The position numbers were made by a program, and so were the translations under genes. Of a stretch of 17,749 bases of DNA, positions 15,013 through 17,749 are shown piece by piece. Source of the stretch: an uncultured delta proteobacterium (GTDB lineage Bacteria; Myxococcota_A; Polyangia; Polyangiales; Polyangiaceae); NCBI GenBank assembly GCA_903893335.1, contig CAITLX010000064.1:1-17749 (forward strand). The letters run 5' to 3'. The stretch's first letter is position 1. Every line of letters begins with the position of its first letter. The notes under the pieces were generated by a model. It saw only the letters and a program-made list of their open reading frames with translations, searched no databases and had not been told where the DNA came from.

Positions 15013-15090
15013 CGCTCGAGACGCCCCCGCGGGGCCTCGGTGCGGCCGAGCGGTCGGCATCGCCGCCACGCTCACCGCCCTCGGCCGGGC

Positions 15091-15387
15091 TTACTTCTTC
15101 GGGCCTGCGCCCTTGACCTTGGACTTCTTGTCGCCCGAGTGGCCGTGGAACGTGCGCGTCGGCGCGAACTCGCCGAGCTTGTGCCCGACCATGTTCTCGG
15201 TGACGAACACCGGCACGAACTTGCGGCCGTTGTGCACCGCGAACGTCAGGTTGACGGCCTCGGGCACGATGGTGGAGCGACGCGACCAGGTCTTGATGAC
15301 CTTCTTGGACTTCGTCGCGACGGCGTCGTTGATCTTCTCGTTGAGGTGGCCGTCGACGAACGGACCCTTCTTTACGGAACGCGGCAT
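15091..15387 (-). CDS. rpsS: 30S ribosomal protein S19
   Basis: S19 is a 30S head protein that contacts S13 and forms inter-subunit bridges. MPRSVKKGPFVDGHL, TWSRRSTIVPEAVNLTFAVHNG and GHKLGEFAPTRTFHGHSGDKKSK are diagnostic. The protein is 98 residues, a normal length with a basic C-terminus. The ATG at 15387 follows the rplB stop by 4 bases, with AGAAGGG inside the end of rplB as ribosome-binding site. It is the last gene of the promoter-proximal S10 fragment before the kinase. Confidence 0.98.
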   Translation of the reverse strand: MPRSVKKGPFVDGHLNEKINDAVATKSKKVIKTWSRRSTIVPEAVNLTFAVHNGRKFVPVFVTENMVGHKLGEFAPTRTFHGHSGDKKSKVKGAGPKK

Positions 15388-15391
15388 CTTC

Positions 15392-16222
15392 TTAGCCCTT
15401 CTGCCCGCGGCGCTTGACGATCATGCCGTCGGTCCGCTTGTTGTTGCGGGTCTTGAGGCCCTTGGAGAGCTGGCCCCACGGCGAGCACGGGTGACGTCCG
15501 CCGCTGCTGCGACCCTCGCCACCGCCCATCGGGTGATCGACGGGGTTCATGGTCACGCCGCGGTTGTGCGGGCGACGTCCGAGCCAGCGGCTGCGTCCAG
15601 CCTTGCCGAGCGTGATGTGCCGGTGGTCGGCGTTGGAGACCTGGCCGACCGTGGCGCGGCAGTCGAGGTGCACGAGGCGAACCTCGCCGCTCGGGAGACG
15701 CACCTGACCCCAGGCGCCCTCCTTGGCCATCAGCTGAGCCGCCACTCCGGCCGAGCGGCAGAGCTGACCGCCCTTGCCCTTCTTGAGCTCGACGTTGTGG
15801 ACCGACGTGCCGAGCGGGATGAACCGCAGCGGCAGGCAGTTGCCCGGCTTGATGTCGGCGTTGCGGCTCGACACGATCTGGTCGCCCACCTTGAGCCCGT
15901 CGGGCGCGAGGATGTAGCGCTTCTCGCCGTCGAGGTAATGCAGCAACGCGATGCGAGCGGTGCGGTTCGGATCGTACTCGATCGCGGCGACATCGGCGGG
16001 GACGCCGATCTTCTCGCGACGGAAGTCGACGATGCGGTAGCGCTGCTTGTGACCACCGCCGCGGAACCGCGAGGTGATGCGCCCGTTGTTGTTACGCCCA
16101 CCGCTCGAGTGCTGGTGCTCGAGCAGCTTCTTTTCGGGCGTCGACTTCGTGATCTCCGCGAAGTCGCTGACTGTGTAGAAGCGCCGCGCGGCGCTCGTCG
16201 GCTTGAAGGACTTGATGCCCAT
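15392..16222 (-). CDS. rplB: 50S ribosomal protein L2
   Basis: L2 is a primary 23S rRNA binder needed for subunit association and peptidyl transferase activity. MGIKSFKPTSAARRF, GGGHKQRYRIVDFRR and GVTMNPVDHPMGGGEGRSSG are canonical; His230 corresponds to the conserved His229 of E. coli. The protein is 276 residues, standard. The ATG at 16222 has GAGGA ten bases upstream; an in-frame extension to 16363 overlaps rplW and is non-native. It is 31 bases after rplW. Confidence 0.99.
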   Translation of the reverse strand: MGIKSFKPTSAARRFYTVSDFAEITKSTPEKKLLEHQHSSGGRNNNGRITSRFRGGGHKQRYRIVDFRREKIGVPADVAAIEYDPNRTARIALLHYLDGEKRYILAPDGLKVGDQIVSSRNADIKPGNCLPLRFIPLGTSVHNVELKKGKGGQLCRSAGVAAQLMAKEGAWGQVRLPSGEVRLVHLDCRATVGQVSNADHRHITLGKAGRSRWLGRRPHNRGVTMNPVDHPMGGGEGRSSGGRHPCSPWGQLSKGLKTRNNKRTDGMIVKRRGQKG

Positions 16223-16253
16223 GGTTTCTGCGTCCTCGATCGCTCTGAAGGCC

Positions 16254-16544
16254 TCAGCCCTCGTCGAAGAGCTGGATGGAGTCGCCCGCCTTGAGCGTGA
16301 CGACTGCCTTCTTCCAGTTCTGCAGCTTGGCGTAGCCGCGGCCCATGCGACGGTCCTTGCCACGATACTGCATCGTGTTCACGTCGACGACGGTCACGGA
16401 AAACAGCTTCTGGACCGCCTCTTTGATCTCGATCTTGTTGGCCGTGCGAGCGACCTCGAAGATGAACTGGTTGCTTTCACGCAGCTGATTGGCCTTCTCG
16501 GTGAGGGCAATCGGTCGGAGAATGATGGTCTCGGGGGTGAGCAT
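16254..16544 (-). CDS. rplW: 50S ribosomal protein L23
   Basis: L23 sits at the tunnel exit and is the docking site for trigger factor and SRP. ILRPIALTEKANQL, FEVARTANKIEIKEAVQKLF and VNTMQYRGKDRRMGR match the family. The protein is 96 residues, a normal length. The ATG at 16544 has GGAG five bases upstream. It is 13 bases after rplD. Confidence 0.97.
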   Translation of the reverse strand: MLTPETIILRPIALTEKANQLRESNQFIFEVARTANKIEIKEAVQKLFSVTVVDVNTMQYRGKDRRMGRGYAKLQNWKKAVVTLKAGDSIQLFDEG

Positions 16545-16557
16545 GGCGTCTCCGTGA

Positions 16558-17184
16558 TCAGCGCAGGCAGCGCGCCTCGAGGGCCTTGGCTGCGTCCGTG
16601 CTCAAGACGAGCGTGTCGTGACGCAGGAGGTCGTACACATTCACGCCTTCCGGCGGGAGGTACTGGTGGTTCTCGAGGTTGCGGATCGAGAGCTTGAGCT
16701 GCTCGTTTCCGACCCCGTCGACCAGGAGGGCCTTGCGGTCGACCTTCAACGCATCGAGCACCCCGATGAGGCGCTTGGTCTTCGTCTCGCCGAGGTCGAA
16801 CTTGTCGACCACGATGAGGCGGCCCTGCTTGGCGAAGAGCGACAGCGCGCTCTTCAGGGCGCCGGTGCGGACCTTCTGCGGGGGGCGGTACGCCCAGTCA
16901 CGCGGACGGGGCGGGTGAGCCTGGCCGCCGCCGGCGAAGATCGGAGCGCGGATCGAGCCGTGACGCGCGCGTCCCGTGCCCTTCTGCTTGTAGATCTTCT
17001 TCGAAGAGCCGCTGACGGCCGCGCGCTCCTTCGCCGAGGCGGTGCCTTGGCGACGGGAGGCGAGCTGGGCCTTGACGACCTCGTAGAAGAGCTGCTCCTT
17101 CACCTCGGCGCCGAAGACGTCGTCGGAGAGATCGATCTCGCCGACTTTCTCGCGCTTCAGGTTGAATACATCCATCTTGGGCAT
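16558..17184 (-). CDS. rplD: 50S ribosomal protein L4
   Basis: L4 lines the peptide tunnel through an extended loop; in E. coli it also represses the S10 operon at transcription and translation. The protein is 208 residues from the ATG at 17184 (MPKMDVFNL), which has GAGAGGGA upstream overlapping the rpsJ stop. KKIYKQKGTGRARHGSIRAP and FAGGGQAHPPRPRDWAY mark the tunnel loop, and KVRTGALKSALSLFAKQG follows. It lies only 13 bases after rpsJ, leaving no room for rplC, which normally intervenes. Confidence 0.98.
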   Translation of the reverse strand: MPKMDVFNLKREKVGEIDLSDDVFGAEVKEQLFYEVVKAQLASRRQGTASAKERAAVSGSSKKIYKQKGTGRARHGSIRAPIFAGGGQAHPPRPRDWAYRPPQKVRTGALKSALSLFAKQGRLIVVDKFDLGETKTKRLIGVLDALKVDRKALLVDGVGNEQLKLSIRNLENHQYLPPEGVNVYDLLRHDTLVLSTDAAKALEARCLR

Positions 17185-17197
17185 TGGGGCGTCCCTC

Positions 17198-17509
<312 letters not shown>

Positions 17510-17532
17510 GGGACAGGTTCTCCCAGAGTCCA

Positions 17533-17563
17533 CCGCCCCCACTGCACCGGCAGCGGGGGACGG
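17533..17563 (-). other. Hairpin in the tuf-rpsJ spacer
   Basis: Minus-strand CCG(T)CCCCCGCTGC and GCAGTGGGGGCGG pair over about 13 bp with one bulge around a CGGT loop. One G-U pair would be a C-A mismatch in plus-strand RNA. It lies between the tuf stop and the rpsJ start and has no U-run after it. It may be a partial attenuator, an RNA-processing site, or a barrier protecting the upstream mRNA. Confidence 0.5.
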
Positions 17564-17576
17564 AGGAGGTCAGGAA

Positions 17577-17749
17577 CTACTCGAGGATCTTGGTGACGAC
17601 GCCAGCGCCGACGGTCTTGCCGCCTTCGCGGATCGCGAAGCGCATCTGCTCTTCGAGGGCGACCGGGGTTTGAAGCGACACCGTCATGGTGATGTTGTCG
17701 CCCGGCATGACCATCTTCACGCCTTCGGGGAGATCGACCGTCCCGGTCA
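17577..17749 (-). CDS. tuf: 3' end of translation elongation factor EF-Tu (5' end outside the window)
   Basis: The final 56 complete codons read through TGTVDLPEGVKMVMPGDNIT, MTVSLQTPVALEEQMRFAIR and EGGKTVGAGVVTKILE, then TAG. This is the C-terminal beta-barrel (domain 3) of EF-Tu, the GTPase that delivers aminoacyl-tRNA to the ribosome. The gene runs in from the right edge. Its place just upstream of rpsJ shows that the str and S10 blocks are contiguous. Whether the genome has a second tuf copy cannot be seen here. Confidence 0.98.
   Translation of the reverse strand, partial: TGTVDLPEGVKMVMPGDNITMTVSLQTPVALEEQMRFAIREGGKTVGAGVVTKILE

Noticed and set aside
14959..15075. N-terminal extension of the kinase to the 15075 start
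   Set aside because: The added residues are encoded across three inverted repeats and do not resemble kinase N-termini; the kinase fold begins normally after the 14958 ATG.
13699..15417. 572-codon plus-strand open frame opposite the kinase and rpsS
   Set aside because: The kinase motifs and S19 are clear on the minus strand, and the antisense product is Arg/Ala/His-rich without recognisable features.
14756..16294. 512-codon plus-strand open frame opposite the kinase start, rpsS and rplB
   Set aside because: It is antisense to canonical genes and has a low-complexity product.

Overview
The window is a str/S10-spc-alpha ribosomal-protein gene cluster of a high-GC bacterium. Almost everything lies on the minus strand, so the operon reads from high to low coordinates. 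Gene order, very high GC, a 61-residue zinc-type S14 in an apparently Gram-negative setting, and a eukaryote-like Ser/Thr kinase with a Pro/Ala-rich tail all point to Myxococcota (former Deltaproteobacteria, perhaps Polyangia-like). The taxonomic call is an inference from family knowledge; no marker search was possible.

Layout in transcription order. The 3' end of tuf (17749-17577) is followed by rpsJ, rplD, rplW, rplB and rpsS (17509-15091). Then comes a membrane-anchored Ser/Thr protein kinase gene (14958-13390), flanked by spacers rich in inverted repeats. The cluster resumes with a 320-base leader holding a plausible promoter and two hairpins, then rplV-rpsC-rplP-rpmC-rpsQ-rplN-rplX-rplE-rpsN-rpsH-rplF-rplR-rpsE-rpmD-rplO-secY-adk-infA-rpmJ-rpsM-rpsK-rpsD-rpoA-rplQ (13069-951). 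A UUCG-capped hairpin follows rplQ. At the left end a convergent plus-strand gene (<1-896) encodes the C-terminal part of a helical-repeat protein with a C-terminal membrane anchor.

Together these genes supply much of the ribosome, the Sec translocon channel, adenylate kinase, IF-1, EF-Tu and the RNA polymerase alpha subunit. Two departures from the classical arrangement stand out. rplC (L3) is absent from its usual place between rpsJ and rplD, where only 13 bases separate the two genes. The S10 block is also split between rpsS and rplV by the kinase gene, after which transcription seems to be re-initiated. map (methionine aminopeptidase), often found near adk/infA, is also absent here.

Several intergenic hairpins keep full pairing only when read as minus-strand RNA, through G-U wobbles, which supports them as transcribed RNA elements. 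The many long antisense ORFs are shadows produced by high GC and codon bias, and are not annotated.
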